The notes under the pieces: model-generated | The model's input: the letters and a program-made list of their open reading frames with translations, nothing else | Database searches by the model: none | Told to the model about the DNA's origin: nothing | Position numbers and translations under genes: made by a program | Assembly (NCBI GenBank): GCA_027490595.1 | Contig: JAIXXU010000200.1 | Location: 1-8,578 of the forward strand | Direction: 5' to 3' | Length of the DNA: 8,578 bases | Source of the DNA: Pseudomonadota bacterium | GTDB taxonomy: Bacteria > Bdellovibrionota_B > Oligoflexia > Silvanigrellales > Silvanigrellaceae | Shown here: positions 7,885 through 8,578 of the stretch, piece by piece | Numbering within the stretch: position 1 is the stretch's first letter | Layout: the number at the start of each line of letters is the position of its first letter

Positions 7885-7903
7885 TAAAGCGAGCTAGGCT
7901 TTA
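7885..7903. promoter_or_regulatory. Second inverted repeat upstream of recA
   Basis: TAAAGC and GCTTTA, perfect 6-bp arms around a 7-base centre, seven bases to the right of the first inverted repeat; the two centres are 28 bp apart. In RNA it could form a short hairpin in the recA leader. There is no T-run directly after it, so it does not look like a terminator. It could be a second operator site or a leader structure. Confidence 0.35.
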
Positions 7904-7934
7904 CATGTTCAATAACTTATTTTTCCATTATTTT

Positions 7935-7939
7935 AGGAG
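7935..7939 (+). promoter_or_regulatory. Ribosome binding site of recA
   Basis: AGGAG six bases before the ATG at 7946-7948. It is a near-consensus site that fixes the recA start. Confidence 0.75.
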
Positions 7940-7945
7940 CTATTT

Positions 7946-8578
7946 ATGAGTCTTCAAGACAATTCAAACAAAATGAAAGCATTAGAAACCCTTTTTCAAA
8001 GCGTAGAAAAACAATTTGGCAAGGGCACCATCATGCGTCTTTCTGACGACAATGTTGTTCAGAACGAAATCCAAGTTATTCCCACAGGCTCAGTAAGCCT
8101 TGATATGGCTGTGGGCATCGGTGGCCTTCCCAAAGGACGCGTAGTTGAAATTTATGGTTCAGAATCTAGCGGTAAAACAACCCTTACCCTCCATGCTATT
8201 GCAGAATGTCAAAAAAAAGGAGGTATTGCTGCCTTTATTGATGCCGAGCATGCATTAGATGTTCACTATGCTCGCAAAATTGGTGTGAATACAAATGATC
8301 TTTTGGTATCTCAACCAGACAATGGCGAGCAGGCTTTAGAAATTGTGGACATGCTTGTGCGCAGTGGAGCAGTTGATCTCATTGTTGTGGATTCCGTTGC
8401 TGCACTGACTCCGAAAGCTGAAATTGAAGGAGAAATGGGCGACAGTCATATGGGTCTTCAAGCACGCCTTATGAGCCAAGCTCTCAGAAAATTAACTGGT
8501 AGTATTTCAAAAACCAATTGTTGCGTTGTGTTTATTAACCAAGTTCGTATGAAAATTGGTATAGTATTTGGTAATCCC
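7946..8578 (+). CDS. recA: Recombinase RecA (5' part, truncated by the window edge)
   Basis: The window holds 211 codons of a protein normally about 350 residues long. RecA forms filaments on single-stranded DNA, promotes strand exchange and triggers LexA self-cleavage. Visible landmarks: [21 protein letters not shown] (about 45-65), Walker A GSESSGKT at 71-78, the catalytic Glu in FIDAEHALD (E101), Walker B LIVVD at 145-149, loop L1 around [14 protein letters not shown] (157-170), and the start of loop L2 at NQVRMKIG. Small departures from the usual sequence are GSESSGKT for GPESSGKT and KIGIVFGNP for KIGVMFGNP; both look tolerable. The frame is open to the edge. Its upstream region, shared with ddl, contains two inverted repeats that could control it. 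Confidence 0.97.
   Translation, partial: MSLQDNSNKMKALETLFQSVEKQFGKGTIMRLSDDNVVQNEIQVIPTGSVSLDMAVGIGGLPKGRVVEIYGSESSGKTTLTLHAIAECQKKGGIAAFIDAEHALDVHYARKIGVNTNDLLVSQPDNGEQALEIVDMLVRSGAVDLIVVDSVAALTPKAEIEGEMGDSHMGLQARLMSQALRKLTGSISKTNCCVVFINQVRMKIGIVFGNP

Noticed and set aside
7758..7945. Known-type LexA boxes or a clear sigma-70 promoter for recA
   Set aside because: I looked for CTG-N10-CAG, GAAC-N4-GTTC, TTAC-N3-GTAA and GTTC-N7-GTTC and saw only half sites. TAGACA at 7852 is a fair -35, but no good -10 follows at 16-18 bases.
7692..7949. Open frame on the plus strand across the ddl 5' end and the recA leader
   Set aside because: It has no ribosome site, its translation has no family resemblance, and it runs antisense to the ddl start and through the regulatory spacer.
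1..8578. Mobile elements, CRISPR arrays, tRNA/rRNA genes or a defence-type gene cluster
   Set aside because: No transposase, integrase, long terminal repeats, regularly spaced repeats or tRNA-like cloverleaf were seen; nearly all bases belong to ordinary coding regions.

Overview
The window is an AT-rich bacterial chromosome segment of housekeeping and conserved-hypothetical genes. I see no mobile element, CRISPR array, tRNA or rRNA. The strongest taxonomic clue is the elongation factor G, which reads as the spd/mitochondrial EFG1 type (known from spirochaetes, planctomycetes and delta-type proteobacteria) rather than the ordinary bacterial EF-G. Together with a Gram-negative-style Prc/Tsp protease, a DUF3025 protein and low GC, this suggests a delta-like lineage, possibly Bdellovibrionota/Oligoflexia. 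That assignment is an inference, not something proven by the sequence.

Layout from left to right. At 1-151 (minus) is the first 50 codons of a thioredoxin-reductase-like ferredoxin--NADP+ reductase. It overlaps by 23 bp the 3' end of a periplasmic C-terminal processing protease (129-2195, minus). Ten bases upstream of the protease is a small DUF503/YlxP-like protein (2206-2661, minus). These three probably form one operon. On the opposite strand, starting only 3 bp from that operon's first start codon, is a DUF3025 protein (2665-3444, plus). Its 3' end overlaps by 38 bp, tail to tail, an unrecognised protein with a four-cysteine cluster (3407-4321, minus). That protein follows fusA (4347-6461, minus) at 25 bp. 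Upstream of fusA, after 114 bp, is D-alanine--D-alanine ligase (6576-7757, minus). Finally recA (7946 to the window end, plus, truncated) is divergent from ddl, separated by a 188-bp region that carries two neighbouring perfect inverted repeats.

The known functions are mostly core ones: peptidoglycan precursor synthesis (ddl), translation elongation (fusA), homologous recombination/SOS (recA), envelope proteolysis (prc) and flavin redox chemistry (FNR). I found no convincing new multi-gene system. The points most worth a second look are the EF-G subtype, the uncharacterised Cys-cluster protein downstream of it, the near-zero-spacing arrangement of the DUF3025 gene on the opposite strand, and the paired inverted repeats before recA. 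No stretch longer than 300 bp lacks a gene.
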